A DNA stretch of 64,000 bases from Sphingomonas_Q fennica_A (GTDB taxonomy: Bacteria > Pseudomonadota > Alphaproteobacteria > Sphingomonadales > Sphingomonadaceae). Numbering within the stretch: position 1 is the first letter of the stretch; every line of letters begins with the position of its first letter. The stretch spans positions 50,011 to 114,010 of the forward strand of contig JAQIJD010000011.1 of NCBI GenBank assembly GCA_036946415.1, written 5' to 3'. Below are positions 49,412-58,417 of this stretch, one piece after another. The notes under the pieces were generated by a model that did no database searches, had not been told where the DNA came from, and worked only from the letters and a program-made list of their open reading frames with translations. Made by a program: the position numbers and the translations under genes.

Positions 49412-50737
49412 ATGCAACGCCTGTCCCTCGGCCTCGCCGCCGCCGCCCTGATCGCCCCCACGCTGGCCCCCGCCGCCCCCGCTGCGCCCGATCCGGCGGC
49501 GCTGCGCCGCACGGTGCAGACATTGGTCGGCTTCGGCACGCGGCACACGCTTTCCACCACCACCGATCCCAGGCGCGGCATCGGCGCCGCCCGCCGCTGG
49601 GCCGCATCCGAGTTCGAGCGCGTCGCGAAGGCGTGCGGCGGCTGCCTCGCGGTCGAGACGATCGGGCGCGACTTTACCGGCCCGCGCGCGCCGGACGGCG
49701 TCCGCGTCGAAGACGTGATCGCCATTCAGCGCGGCACCGGCGATCCCGATCGCGTGGTGATCGTGCAGGGCCATATCGACAGCCGCGTCAACGACGTGAT
49801 GGACGCGACCAGCGATGCCGCCGGCGCCAACGACGATGCCTCGGGCGTGGCGCTGGTGATGGAGGCGGCACGCCTCCTCTCGCGCGACAGGTTCGCGGGC
49901 ACGATCGTCTATGCCGCGCTCTCGGGCGAGGAGCAGGGCCTGTGGGGCGGCACGCTGCTGGCCGAGACGGCCAAGGCGCGCGGCTGGAAGGTGGCGGCGG
50001 TGCTCAACAACGACATCGTCGGCAACACCCACGGCATCGGCGGCGAGCATGTGACCGACCGGGTCCGCGTCTTTTCCGAAGGGATCGAGGCGGCGGGCGA
50101 CCTCAAGGTGCAGCGCGCGATCGGCGGCGAGGACGACGGCCCGTCGCGCGCACTCGCCAAGGCCGTCGTGGCGACGGCCGCGGCCGATCCCGCGATCGGC
50201 CTGTCGGTGCTGGCGGTGCGCCGCCCCGATCGCTTCCAGCGCGGCGGCGATCACCTGCCTTTCCTCGACGCGGGCTTCCCCGCGATCCGCTTCACCGAGG
50301 CGACCGAACATTACGATCGCCAGCACCAGACCGTCCGCACCGAAGGCGACCGCGCCTATGGCGATACGATCGCGTTCGTCGATTTCCCCTATCTGGCGCG
50401 GGTGACGGCGCTGAACGTCGCGGTTCTGCGCCGGCTGGCGGCGGCGCCGGCGGCGCCGGCGAAAGTCTCGATCGCGGGCGCGCTCTCCGACGATACGCGC
50501 GTGACGTGGGACGCGGTGCCGGCCGCGGCAGGCTATCGCGTCCGCTGGCGCCTCGCCGACCGGCCCGACTGGACCGACGGCCGCGACGTGCCCGCCGGCA
50601 CCACCGCGCTCGATCTGCCGAAGGTCAATATCGACGACCATTTCTTCGGCGTCGCGGCGCTGGCGGCGGACGGTGCGGAAAGCCTCGTCACCTTCGCCGG
50701 CGTTCCGCCCCGGCCGGCGCCGGGGGCGGTGCGGTAG
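49412..50737 (+). CDS. M28-family zinc aminopeptidase, exported
   Basis: The product has 441 residues with a signal peptide ending PAAPAAP. Metal ligands of the M28 fold are visible in IVQGHIDSRVND, GANDDASG, ALSGEEQGLWGG (catalytic Glu), LNNDIVGN and TEATEHYDRQHQ. A C-terminal ~80-residue segment (SDDTRVTWDAVPAAAGYRVR) resembles a fibronectin type III-like domain. It is likely a periplasmic or secreted aminopeptidase. MQRLSLG at 49412 is chosen over upstream starts because it opens the signal peptide. Confidence 0.9.
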   Translation: MQRLSLGLAAAALIAPTLAPAAPAAPDPAALRRTVQTLVGFGTRHTLSTTTDPRRGIGAARRWAASEFERVAKACGGCLAVETIGRDFTGPRAPDGVRVEDVIAIQRGTGDPDRVVIVQGHIDSRVNDVMDATSDAAGANDDASGVALVMEAARLLSRDRFAGTIVYAALSGEEQGLWGGTLLAETAKARGWKVAAVLNNDIVGNTHGIGGEHVTDRVRVFSEGIEAAGDLKVQRAIGGEDDGPSRALAKAVVATAAADPAIGLSVLAVRRPDRFQRGGDHLPFLDAGFPAIRFTEATEHYDRQHQTVRTEGDRAYGDTIAFVDFPYLARVTALNVAVLRRLAAAPAAPAKVSIAGALSDDTRVTWDAVPAAAGYRVRWRLADRPDWTDGRDVPAGTTALDLPKVNIDDHFFGVAALAADGAESLVTFAGVPPRPAPGAVR

Positions 50738-50747
50738 AAAACCGCTT

Positions 50748-50878
50748 CCGTTCGCGCTGAGTAGCGACCGAGCGGGCTCATCAGAGCCGTGTCGAGGGCG
50801 CGTATCGAAGCGGGTCACGCGGCGCCGCCCTTCGATACGGCCTTTCGACTGCGCTCAAGACCTACTCAGGGCGAACGG
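50748..50878. repeat. Inverted repeat with CCGTTCG..CGAACGG ends
   Basis: CCGTTCGCGCTGAGTAG (50748-50764) and CTACTCAGGGCGAACGG (50862-50878) are near-perfect inverted copies, with an inner pair around TATCGAAG and CTTCGATA. It lies between convergent genes (M28 peptidase and murA). From memory, similar CCGTTCG...CTGAG elements are common between sphingomonad genes. Confidence 0.65.
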
Positions 50879-50893
50879 ATCCCTCGCGCACCT

Positions 50894-52177
50894 TCACCCC
50901 TCGCCGACGCGTTCGATGTCCGCCCCTACCGCAGACAATTTCTCCTCCAGCCGCTCGTAGCCACGGTCGAGGTGGTAGACGCGGTTGACATGCGTTTCCC
51001 CCTCCGCGGCCAGCCCGGCGAGGACGAGGCTCATCGAGGCGCGCAGGTCGGTCGCCATCACCGGCGCGCCGTTCAGCCGGTCGACGCCACGCACTACGGC
51101 GGTGCGGCCGCGCACCTGGATGTCGGCCCCCATCCGCGCCAGCTCGGGCACATGCATGTAGCGGTTCTCGAAGATCGTCTCGGTCAGCACGCTGGCGCCG
51201 TCGGCCAGCGCCAGCATCGCCATGAACTGCGCCTGCATGTCGGTGGGGAAACCCGGATAGGGCGCGGTCGAGATGGTCAGCGCCTGCAACGCGCCGTTCG
51301 CCGCCACGCGCAGCCCGCCGTCACTATCCTCCACGGTCAGCCCGGCTTCCTCGAGCTGATCGAGGATCGCGCCCATGTCCGCCCGATCGGCGCCGGCCAG
51401 CGTCAGATCGCCGCCGGTGATCGCCGCGGCGCAGGCATAGCTGCCCGCTTCGATGCGATCGGCCATCACGCGATATTCGGCACCGTGGAGGGCGGGCTTG
51501 CCGCTGATCGTCAGCCGCTCGCCGCCGATGCCGCTTATCTGCGCACCCATCGCGATCAGGCAGCGGCACAGGTCGGCGATCTCGGGCTCGCGCGCGGCAT
51601 TGTCGATCACCGTCTCGCCACGGGCGAGGACCGCCGCCATCAGCGCATTCTCCGTCGCACCGACCGAGGGGACGGGGAAGACGATCCGCCCGCCGGTCAG
51701 GCCGCCGGCGGGGGCCGTCGCCTTCACATAGCCCGCCGCCATCTCGATCTCGGCGCCCAGCGCCTCCATCGCCTTCAGGTGCAGGTCGATCGGGCGGTTA
51801 CCGATCGCGCAGCCGCCGGGCAGCGAGACGGTGGCGACGCCCTCGCGCGCCAGCAAAGGCCCCAGCACGAGGATCGAGGCGCGCATCCGGCGCACCATAT
51901 CGTAGGGGGCGGTGGTGGAGGCGATCCGCGCCGCGTCCAGCGTCATCTGCCGGCCCCATTCGCCCGCCGTCGCCCCCGCCACGCGGGTCGAGACGCCGAG
52001 ACCGTTGAGGAGGTGGCCGAAGCCGTCGACATCGGCCAGCCGCGGCAGGTTGGTGAGCGTCAGCGGCTGATCTGTCAGCAGCGCGCAGGGCAGCAGGGTG
52101 AGGGCGGCATTCTTCGCGCCGGAGATGGGCACGATGCCCGACAGGCGCTTGCCGCCGCGGATGATGATGCGATCCAT
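50894..52177 (-). CDS. murA: UDP-N-acetylglucosamine 1-carboxyvinyltransferase
   Basis: MurA commits UDP-GlcNAc to peptidoglycan by adding enolpyruvate. The 427-residue protein has GIVPISGAKNAALTLLP, RRMRASILVLGPLLAR, the active-site loop Cys123 in SLPGGCAIGNRPIDLHL (the fosfomycin target), and TGAENALMAAVLA-like VGATENALMAAVLARGETV. It is followed by clpS in reverse order on the same strand, and the two are separate units. Confidence 0.97.
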   Translation of the reverse strand: MDRIIIRGGKRLSGIVPISGAKNAALTLLPCALLTDQPLTLTNLPRLADVDGFGHLLNGLGVSTRVAGATAGEWGRQMTLDAARIASTTAPYDMVRRMRASILVLGPLLAREGVATVSLPGGCAIGNRPIDLHLKAMEALGAEIEMAAGYVKATAPAGGLTGGRIVFPVPSVGATENALMAAVLARGETVIDNAAREPEIADLCRCLIAMGAQISGIGGERLTISGKPALHGAEYRVMADRIEAGSYACAAAITGGDLTLAGADRADMGAILDQLEEAGLTVEDSDGGLRVAANGALQALTISTAPYPGFPTDMQAQFMAMLALADGASVLTETIFENRYMHVPELARMGADIQVRGRTAVVRGVDRLNGAPVMATDLRASMSLVLAGLAAEGETHVNRVYHLDRGYERLEEKLSAVGADIERVGEG

Positions 52178-52238
52178 GGAAGGCGGTTTAGCGGGCCGTG
52201 GCCCCAGCGCAAGAAAGCCGCCCGCGATCGATCGCTGC

Positions 52239-52631
52239 TCAGGCCTTTTCCATCGTGCATTGCAGCGGGTGCTGGTTGGCGCGGGCGAATTCGATCACCT
52301 GCGAGACCTTCGTCTCGGCCACTTCGTAGGTGAAGGTGCCGCACACGCCGACGCCCTTCTGGTGGACGTGCAGCATCACCCGCGTCGCATCCTCCAGCCC
52401 CATGCGGAAGAAGCGCTGGAGGCAGAGGACGACGAATTCCATCGGCGTGTAATCGTCGTTCAGCATCAGCACGCGATAGGGTTGCGGCTGCTTGGTGCGC
52501 GTCCGGGTGCGCGTGGCGACGCCGAGACCAGTGCCGCCATCGTCGCCGTTCTTGCGCGTGGCGGTGACGGGATCGACGCTGAAGGGATCGGCGCTGACGG
52601 CATCGACAAGGGGGGTGGCGGCGGCGAACAT
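52239..52631 (-). CDS. clpS: ClpS adaptor of the ClpAP protease
   Basis: ClpS delivers N-degron substrates to ClpA. The core reads PYRVLMLNDDYTPMEFVVLC, RVMLHVHQKGVGVCGTFTYE and VAETKVSQVIEFAR. The product has 130 residues, with about 45 poorly conserved, basic N-terminal residues before the core (RTRTRTKQPQ). The true start might be internal, but no better ATG is obvious. clpA is not in the window. Confidence 0.93.
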   Translation of the reverse strand: MFAAATPLVDAVSADPFSVDPVTATRKNGDDGGTGLGVATRTRTRTKQPQPYRVLMLNDDYTPMEFVVLCLQRFFRMGLEDATRVMLHVHQKGVGVCGTFTYEVAETKVSQVIEFARANQHPLQCTMEKA

Positions 52632-52715
52632 CGGCGCGGGCGGACTCCGGCTGGGGCGAGAGCAGGATATGGCATCCCCCCCGCCTTCCGCAAGGGCATG
52701 GGGCAGACGCGAAAA

Positions 52716-52741
52716 GGGCCGCCCGCGGATGCGGACGGCCC
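52716..52741 (-). terminator. Terminator of the phasin gene
   Basis: On the minus strand GGGCCG-t-CCGC pairs with GCGG-g-CGGCCC around an ATCC loop, followed by TTTTCG. It begins 23 bases after the phasin stop. Confidence 0.82.
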
Positions 52742-52763
52742 CTTCGTGCCGATCGGGCAGCGA

Positions 52764-53753
52764 TCAGTAGGCGCTGGTGGTCGCCTTCACCTTCTCGCTG
52801 GCGACGGCATAGCGGTTGGACAGCGGCTGGAACACCTCGCCCATCAGCTTCAGCATCGCTTCGCTGGTCTTGGAAGCCTCGGCGACGGCGGCGTCGAACG
52901 AGGTCTTGGCATAGTCGCTTTGGAGCTGGAACAGCTCGGTCGGCGACTTGGCCGAGGCCAGGCCCTTGAACGCGGCGGTCGCCTGCTCGAAGCTCTTCTT
53001 GCCATATTCGGCGGCGTCCTGGACGAGCGCTTCCGAACCCTTGGCGGCGACGCGCGCGGAGGCGACGATCGCCTCGACGTTGCCCTTCGTGAATTCGACC
53101 ATCTCTTCGCCCATGCGGCTGGTCTTTTCCATCATGCCCTTGGCGCGATCGTTGATCTCCCCGAACATCGCCTGGGCGTTCTGGGGCGCAGCGGTAGCCA
53201 TCGTCATATATCCTTTCAACGGGTTGGATGCCGCGGGCGCGGCGGGCTGGGCGTGGGTAATCGTGGGTGCGGCAGCGGCGACGGCAGCGACCGTCCCGGC
53301 CGCCACCTCCTTCGTCTGCGCGATCGCATCGCTGGCGGTGCGTGCGGCGACGTCGGTCGCCTTCTGGGCCGCTGCCGTGGTCGTTTCGGCGGCCTCGACC
53401 GCCGCGTCGGTGGAAGCCTCGGCGGTCGCCGCCATCGTCTTCACGGCCTGCTCGGCGGCCGAGACGCTCGCCTTGGCGACGGGCGCCGCAGCGGTCTTCA
53501 CGGTTTCCGCGGTCTTGGCCGCCACCGCCTTCGCAGCGGCCGCGGCCTGTTCGCCGGACTTCGCCATCGTCTGTGCGACGGCCGTCGCCGCGACCGGCGC
53601 GGTGGCCGTCGGAAGCGCCTCGACGGCGGCCTTCATCGATTCGACGGCCTCACGCGGCGAAGGCGGGGCCTCGGTCGTCACGAAGGGGGCGACCGGCGCC
53701 GCCGGCTTGGCACCGCGCCGATTGCCCGTCTTGACCTGCCGGGGATCTGCCAT
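52764..53753 (-). CDS. Phasin with long Ala/Lys/Thr-rich N-terminal extension
   Basis: The product has 329 residues. The C-terminal ~140 residues form a phasin domain (MFGEINDRAKGMMEKTSRMG, EEMVEFTKGNVEAIVASARV, LFQLQSDYAKTSFDAAVAE). The first ~180 residues are a low-complexity, amphipathic Ala/Thr/Val/Lys repeat with many 11-residue-like units, which should form long surface helices. Phasins coat PHA granules. GGGAG lies 8 bases before ATG 53753. The gene lies 104 bases downstream of phaC on the same strand; that AT-rich gap probably holds its promoter. Confidence 0.9.
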   Translation of the reverse strand: MADPRQVKTGNRRGAKPAAPVAPFVTTEAPPSPREAVESMKAAVEALPTATAPVAATAVAQTMAKSGEQAAAAAKAVAAKTAETVKTAAAPVAKASVSAAEQAVKTMAATAEASTDAAVEAAETTTAAAQKATDVAARTASDAIAQTKEVAAGTVAAVAAAAPTITHAQPAAPAASNPLKGYMTMATAAPQNAQAMFGEINDRAKGMMEKTSRMGEEMVEFTKGNVEAIVASARVAAKGSEALVQDAAEYGKKSFEQATAAFKGLASAKSPTELFQLQSDYAKTSFDAAVAEASKTSEAMLKLMGEVFQPLSNRYAVASEKVKATTSAY

Positions 53754-53857
53754 CGAACCGCTCCCATCGTCATCGTGTTGCAATGCACAATAATAGGGCG
53801 GCAGATCGTTTTCAAGTCATTTTGTGCGGTGCAGCAATCCTATGTCATGATGGTTAA

Positions 53858-55633
53858 TCATCGCATCCGCACGTAGCGGCCGGGCGCATCCTCGATCGCG
53901 GGAAAGGCCCCGCCCCCCGGCCGTCGCGCACCCTCCACCGGCACCGTGCCGGTGCCCTGCGCCTTCACCCATTCGATCCAGTCGGGCCACCAGCTGCCCT
54001 TGGTTTCCGTCGCGGCGGCGAGGAAGTCGTCGAGCGAATCGCCGGGGCCGTCCGCCGTCCAATATTGATATTTGCCGGCGGCGGGCGGGTTGACGACGCC
54101 CGCGATATGCCCCGATCCCGCCAGCACGAACCGCATCGGCCCCGCCAGATGCCGCGTCATCTTCCAGACGCTGCCGGCAGGCGCGATATGATCCTCGCGC
54201 CCCGCCTGGATATAGGCCGGCGTCTCGATCCGCCCGAGGTCGATCGGCACGCCGGCCACGCTCAGCGCGCCCGGCCGCACCAGCCGGTTGTCGCGATAGA
54301 AGTCCTCCAGATAGCGGCGGTGCCAGGCGGCGGGCAGGTTGGTGACGTCGCCGTTCCAGTGGAGGAGGTCGAAGACCGGATAATCTTCCGCCAGCAGGTA
54401 ATTGTTAACGACATAGTTCCAGATCAGGTCGCGCCCGCGCAGCAGGTTGAACGTGGCGGCGAGGTAGCGGCCGTCGATATAACCCTCCTCCCCCGCCAGT
54501 GCCGCGATCATGCCGATCTGGTCGTCGTCGACGAACAGCGACAATTCGCCCGCATCGGCGAAATCGACCTGCGCGGTGAAGAAGGTGGCGCTGGCGACCT
54601 TCGCCGCCTGCCCCTCCGCCGCGGCCCAAGCCAGCGTCATCGCCAATGTCGTCCCCGCCACGCAATAGCCGATGGTATGGACGCTCTCGACGGCCAGCAG
54701 CTCGCGCACCGCATCGATCGCATCGACCTGGCCCTTCAGGACGTAATCGTCCATCGTCATGTCCGCCATCGTGGCGTCCGCGGACTTCCACGAGACCATG
54801 AACACCGTCAGCCCCTGTTCCACCGCCCAGCGGACGAAGCTGTTCTTCGCGTTCAGATCGAGGATGTAGAAGCGATTGATCCACGGCGGGAAGATGAGGA
54901 GCGGGGTGCGTTCGACCTGCTCCCCCACGGGATCGTACTGGATCAGCTGGTAGAGCGGCGTCTCGCGCACCACCTTGCCCGGCGTCGCGGCGATATTGCG
55001 GCCGACCTCGAACGCCTCCGCGTCGGTGTGCGTCACCTGCCCGCGGCCCATGTCGTGCGCCATCCGTTCGAGGCCGCGCAGCAGATTGTCGCCGCGCGTC
55101 TCGAAGATCTTCTCCATCACCACCGGGTTGGTGACGGGGAAATTGGCCGGGCTCATCGCATCGGCGAAGGTGCGTGCGGCGAAGCGCAACTGCTCGCGCT
55201 GCCGGGGGGCCAGGCCCTCCAGCGTATCGACCCCGCGCAGCAGATGATCGGTCATCAGCAGGTAACTCTGCCGGATCAGCGCGAACAGGGGGTGCTGCTC
55301 CCACTGCGGGGCGGCGAAACGGCGGTCGCGGGCGGTGGCGGCGGCGGGCAGCGGCGGCGCATCCTCAGCCCCCAGGAAATGCTGCCACAGCGCCATATTG
55401 TCCTGCCAGAAGGCGCGGCCCTGATCGAACCACCGGTCGGTATCGATCGTCGCCGCGGCCCGCGCCTGCATGTCCTGCGCCTGCCCGGCGATCTGCTGCG
55501 CGGCCTCCGCGGCATGGATCATCAGCATCTGCTGGGCCTGGCCGATCACCCCGGTCCAATGCTGGAGATCGGCAAGGCCGGGCTGGCCCTGGCTCGCCCC
55601 GTGGCCCTGTCCCTCATCCTGTCCGTCGGCCAT
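53858..55633 (-). CDS. phaC: Class I poly(3-hydroxyalkanoate) synthase
   Basis: This 591-residue enzyme polymerises 3-hydroxyacyl-CoA into storage polyester. Evidence: SPANFPVTNPVVMEKIFETR, PLLIFPPWINRFYILDLNAK, the lipase-like box GYCVAGT with nucleophile Cys324, the catalytic Asp region and GSGHIAGVVNPP with the general-base His. The start at 55633 (MADGQDEGQG) has GAGGAG upstream; a longer frame upstream is not needed. The partner phasin lies downstream. Confidence 0.96.
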   Translation of the reverse strand: MADGQDEGQGHGASQGQPGLADLQHWTGVIGQAQQMLMIHAAEAAQQIAGQAQDMQARAAATIDTDRWFDQGRAFWQDNMALWQHFLGAEDAPPLPAAATARDRRFAAPQWEQHPLFALIRQSYLLMTDHLLRGVDTLEGLAPRQREQLRFAARTFADAMSPANFPVTNPVVMEKIFETRGDNLLRGLERMAHDMGRGQVTHTDAEAFEVGRNIAATPGKVVRETPLYQLIQYDPVGEQVERTPLLIFPPWINRFYILDLNAKNSFVRWAVEQGLTVFMVSWKSADATMADMTMDDYVLKGQVDAIDAVRELLAVESVHTIGYCVAGTTLAMTLAWAAAEGQAAKVASATFFTAQVDFADAGELSLFVDDDQIGMIAALAGEEGYIDGRYLAATFNLLRGRDLIWNYVVNNYLLAEDYPVFDLLHWNGDVTNLPAAWHRRYLEDFYRDNRLVRPGALSVAGVPIDLGRIETPAYIQAGREDHIAPAGSVWKMTRHLAGPMRFVLAGSGHIAGVVNPPAAGKYQYWTADGPGDSLDDFLAAATETKGSWWPDWIEWVKAQGTGTVPVEGARRPGGGAFPAIEDAPGRYVRMR

Positions 55634-55807
55634 CGCGGCTCCTCTCGCTTTATTTGGCGGCCCTTCTGCCATTCGCCTGCCGATCGCTCTATAACGCGTG
55701 CCGCCGGGCGGCGGGCCACCGCTGTCCGGCATCGATCATGGGCGATCCGCGCCCGATGGCCAAGAGGACCGAAGCCACCCTTCTTTTCTGTTCCAACGAG
55801 GACGATC

Positions 55808-57019
55808 ATGTCGGAAGAATTCTACCGCATCCGCCGCCTGCCCCCCTATGTCATCGCCGAAGTGAATGCGATGCGGGCAGCCGCGCGCGCGCGCGGGGAC
55901 GACATCATCGATCTCGGCATGGGCAATCCCGATCTGCCGCCGCCGCCGCACGTCATCGACAAATTGTGCGAGGTGGCGCGCAAGCCCGATGCGCACGGCT
56001 ATTCCGCCTCCAAGGGCATCGCCGGCCTCCGGAAGGCGCAGGCCGGCTATTACGGCCGCCGCTTCGGCGTCGATGTCGATCCCGATACCGAAGTGGTGGT
56101 GACGCTGGGCTCGAAGGAGGGCCTCGCCAACCTCGCCCAGGCGATCACCGCGCCGGGGGACGTGGTGCTGGCGCCCAACCCCAGCTACCCGATCCACACC
56201 TTCGGCTTCATCATCGCCGGCGCCACGATCCGCTCGATCCCGACGACGCCGGACGACCGCTTCTTCGATTCGCTCGAGCGGGCGGTGAAGTTCACCGTGC
56301 CCAAGCCCAGCGTGATGGTGATCGGCTATCCGTCCAACCCGACCGCCGACGTCGCCGACCTCGCCTTCTACGAGAAGGTCGTGGCGTTCGCGAAGGAGCA
56401 TAAGATCTGGGTCTTGAGCGACCTCGCTTATTCCGAAATCTACTTCGACGACGTGCCGACGCCCTCGATCCTGCAGGTGCCGGGCGCCAAGGACGTGGCG
56501 ATCGAATTCACCTCCATGTCCAAGACCTATTCGATGGCAGGCTGGCGGATGGGCTTTGCGGTCGGCAACAAGACGCTGATCGCGGCGCTGACGCGGGTGA
56601 AGAGCTATCTCGATTACGGCGCCTTCACCCCCATCCAGGCGGCGGCGGTGGCGGCGATCAACGGCCCGCAGGACATCGTCGAGCAGAACCGCCAGCTCTA
56701 CCGGCGGCGGCGCGACGTGCTGATCGACAGCTTCGCCCGCGCCGGGTGGGAAATCCCCTCGCCCCGCGCCTCGATGTTCGCCTGGGCGCCGCTGCCGCCG
56801 GCGCTCGCGCACCTCGGCAGCCTCGAATTCTCCAAGCAACTGCTCACCCACGCCAATGTCGCGGTGGCCCCCGGCGTCGGCTATGGCGAGGAGGGCGAGG
56901 GTTTCGTGCGCATCGCGATGGTCGAGAACGAGCATCGCATCCGCCAGGCCGCGCGCAACGTGAAGCGCTACCTGCAACAGATGGGCGTCAACGTTCCGGG
57001 GGGCCGCGCGGCAGGATGA
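55808..57019 (+). CDS. alaC: Class I/II aminotransferase, AlaC-like
   Basis: This 403-residue PLP enzyme has IIDLGMGNPDLPPPPHVIDK, VVTLGSKEGLANLAQAI, PNPSYPIHTFGFIIAGATIR, DLAYSEIYFDD and the PLP-binding Lys239 in SMSKTYSMAGWRMGF. It fits the AlaC / LL-diaminopimelate aminotransferase-like group, probably alanine:2-oxoglutarate transaminase. The exact substrate is not certain. ATG 55808 opens MSEEFYRIRRLPPYV. The stop overlaps the next start as ATGA. Confidence 0.88.
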   Translation: MSEEFYRIRRLPPYVIAEVNAMRAAARARGDDIIDLGMGNPDLPPPPHVIDKLCEVARKPDAHGYSASKGIAGLRKAQAGYYGRRFGVDVDPDTEVVVTLGSKEGLANLAQAITAPGDVVLAPNPSYPIHTFGFIIAGATIRSIPTTPDDRFFDSLERAVKFTVPKPSVMVIGYPSNPTADVADLAFYEKVVAFAKEHKIWVLSDLAYSEIYFDDVPTPSILQVPGAKDVAIEFTSMSKTYSMAGWRMGFAVGNKTLIAALTRVKSYLDYGAFTPIQAAAVAAINGPQDIVEQNRQLYRRRRDVLIDSFARAGWEIPSPRASMFAWAPLPPALAHLGSLEFSKQLLTHANVAVAPGVGYGEEGEGFVRIAMVENEHRIRQAARNVKRYLQQMGVNVPGGRAAG

Positions 57020-57501
57020 ACGGGGGCAGCTTGCTCGGCGCGATTTCCGTCGAGGGGGTCACCAACCTTGCCCATGCCATCCAGCTGTCGCTGGCGCCGG
57101 TGTTCCTGCTGACGGGCATCGGCGCCATCCTCAACATGCTCACCGGCCGCCTCGCGCGCATCGTCGATCGCGCGCGGCGGCTGGACGAGAATTTCACGCC
57201 GATCGATCACCCCGCCCATGCCCGGCAGGTGGCGGAACTGCGGTTGCTCGATCGGCGCATCGCCATCGTCAACAACGCCATCTTCCTCTGCACGCTGTCC
57301 GCCGCGGCAGTGTGCATGGTGGTGGCGGGGCTGTTCCTCGCCACCCTCCTCGATCTGGGCTTCGCGCGGACGATGGCGGCGATCTTCGTGGGGGCGATGC
57401 TGGTGCTGATCCTGGCCTTGCTGCTGTTCCTTTACGAAGTGCGCATCGCCATCGCCGCGATTCGCGTGCGGGACGAACTGCTCGAGCGGAGCCGACGGTG
57501 A
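57016..57501 (+). CDS. DUF2721 membrane protein
   Basis: The product has 161 residues with three hydrophobic helices: LSLAPVFLLTGIGAILNML, FLCTLSAAAVCMVVAGLFLA and FVGAMLVLILALLLFLYEV. LTGRLARIVDRARRL after the first helix and the final VRIAIAAIRVRDE are characteristic of DUF2721. The function is unknown. It is part of a chain of overlapping small membrane genes after the aminotransferase. Confidence 0.88.
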   Translation: MNGGSLLGAISVEGVTNLAHAIQLSLAPVFLLTGIGAILNMLTGRLARIVDRARRLDENFTPIDHPAHARQVAELRLLDRRIAIVNNAIFLCTLSAAAVCMVVAGLFLATLLDLGFARTMAAIFVGAMLVLILALLLFLYEVRIAIAAIRVRDELLERSRR

Positions 57502-57902
57502 CGCCCGCCGTCGAGCGGCGGCTGTTGCAGGCGGCCGTGGCGATCGCCTGCCTCGTGCCGCTCGCAACCGGCGGGGAGAGCGTGATCCGCGGCGCGGCCT
57601 TCCTGCGCGGCGTGCCGCAGCCGGTGCCGCCCGATCTCGACAGCCATTTCCGCTATCTGTCGGGCATCTTCCTCGCCCTTGGCATCGCCTTTGCAACCAC
57701 CGTGCCGGCGATCGAGCGGCTGGGGCCGCGCTTCCGCCTGCTGGCGGCGATGGTGGTGGCGGGCGGCCTCGCGCGCGCCGTCTCCTGGTTGGCGATCGGC
57801 GCGCCGGGGCCGGGGCATCGCTTCGGCCTCGTCATGGAACTGGGCGTGGTGCCGCTGCTGGTGCTGTGGCAGGGCCGTGTCGCCCGGCGGTTCGGCGCGT
57901 GA
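57498..57902 (+). CDS. DUF4345-type membrane protein
   Basis: The product has 134 residues and starts at GTG overlapping the previous TGA. Helices include AAVAIACLVPLATGGESVI, YLSGIFLALGIAFATTVP, LLAAMVVAGGLARAVSWLAI and LVMELGVVPLLVLWQGRVA. The LDSHFRYLSGIFLALG and GGLARAVSW segments fit DUF4345. The function is unknown. Confidence 0.75.
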   Translation: MTPAVERRLLQAAVAIACLVPLATGGESVIRGAAFLRGVPQPVPPDLDSHFRYLSGIFLALGIAFATTVPAIERLGPRFRLLAAMVVAGGLARAVSWLAIGAPGPGHRFGLVMELGVVPLLVLWQGRVARRFGA

Positions 57903-58417
57903 CCGCACCCGACGGCATCTCCGCCCGGCATAGCGCCCGACCCGGTTTCCTCCACCATCACGCCAGCCCGCTCGCCGTCGCCCTCCTCGGCGGGCTGATG
58001 CTGGCGGCGCTGCTCGGTTGGCTGGGCGGCTGGCCGACGCCCGTCGCCGCCGCGCGCAATGCCGATGCGGTGCTGACGGTGAAGGCCCCCGCCACGATCC
58101 GCACCGGCATGTTCTTCGAGGCCGCCATCACCGTCACCCCGCGCCGCCGCTTCGCCGATCTGCGCATCGGCCTGGCGCCGTCGCTGTGGCGGGACGTGAC
58201 GCAGAATACGATGATCCCCGCCGCCGCCGAAGAGGCGTTCGCCGGCGCCCTCTTCACCTTCGCCTATGGCCCACGCACGGCAGGCGATCCGCTGGAGGTG
58301 AAGCTCGATCTCCAGATCAACCCGTCGCTGGTCGGCCGCACCGCCGGGGACATCGTCGTCCTGGATGGCGAGACGCCGGTGCTGCGCCTGCCGCTCGCGC
58401 TGAGAGTGCTGCCCTGA
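57899..58417 (+). CDS. Single-pass protein of unknown function
   Basis: The product from GTG 57899 has 172 residues. An N-terminal soluble segment (about 30 residues) and one hydrophobic helix (LAVALLGGLMLAALLGWLGG) precede an all-beta-looking domain (ADAVLTVKAPATIRTGMFFE, AAITVTPRRRFADLRIGLAP, LEVKLDLQINPSLVGRTAGD). The C-terminal part could be an immunoglobulin-like domain on the outer face of the membrane. Starts and stops overlap both neighbours, so it is co-translated with DUF4345 and DUF421. Confidence 0.7.
   Translation: MTAPDGISARHSARPGFLHHHASPLAVALLGGLMLAALLGWLGGWPTPVAAARNADAVLTVKAPATIRTGMFFEAAITVTPRRRFADLRIGLAPSLWRDVTQNTMIPAAAEEAFAGALFTFAYGPRTAGDPLEVKLDLQINPSLVGRTAGDIVVLDGETPVLRLPLALRVLP

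Noticed and set aside
53754..53857. A PhaR operator before the phasin gene
   Set aside because: TGC/GCA-rich pieces are present but no clear symmetric site could be defined.
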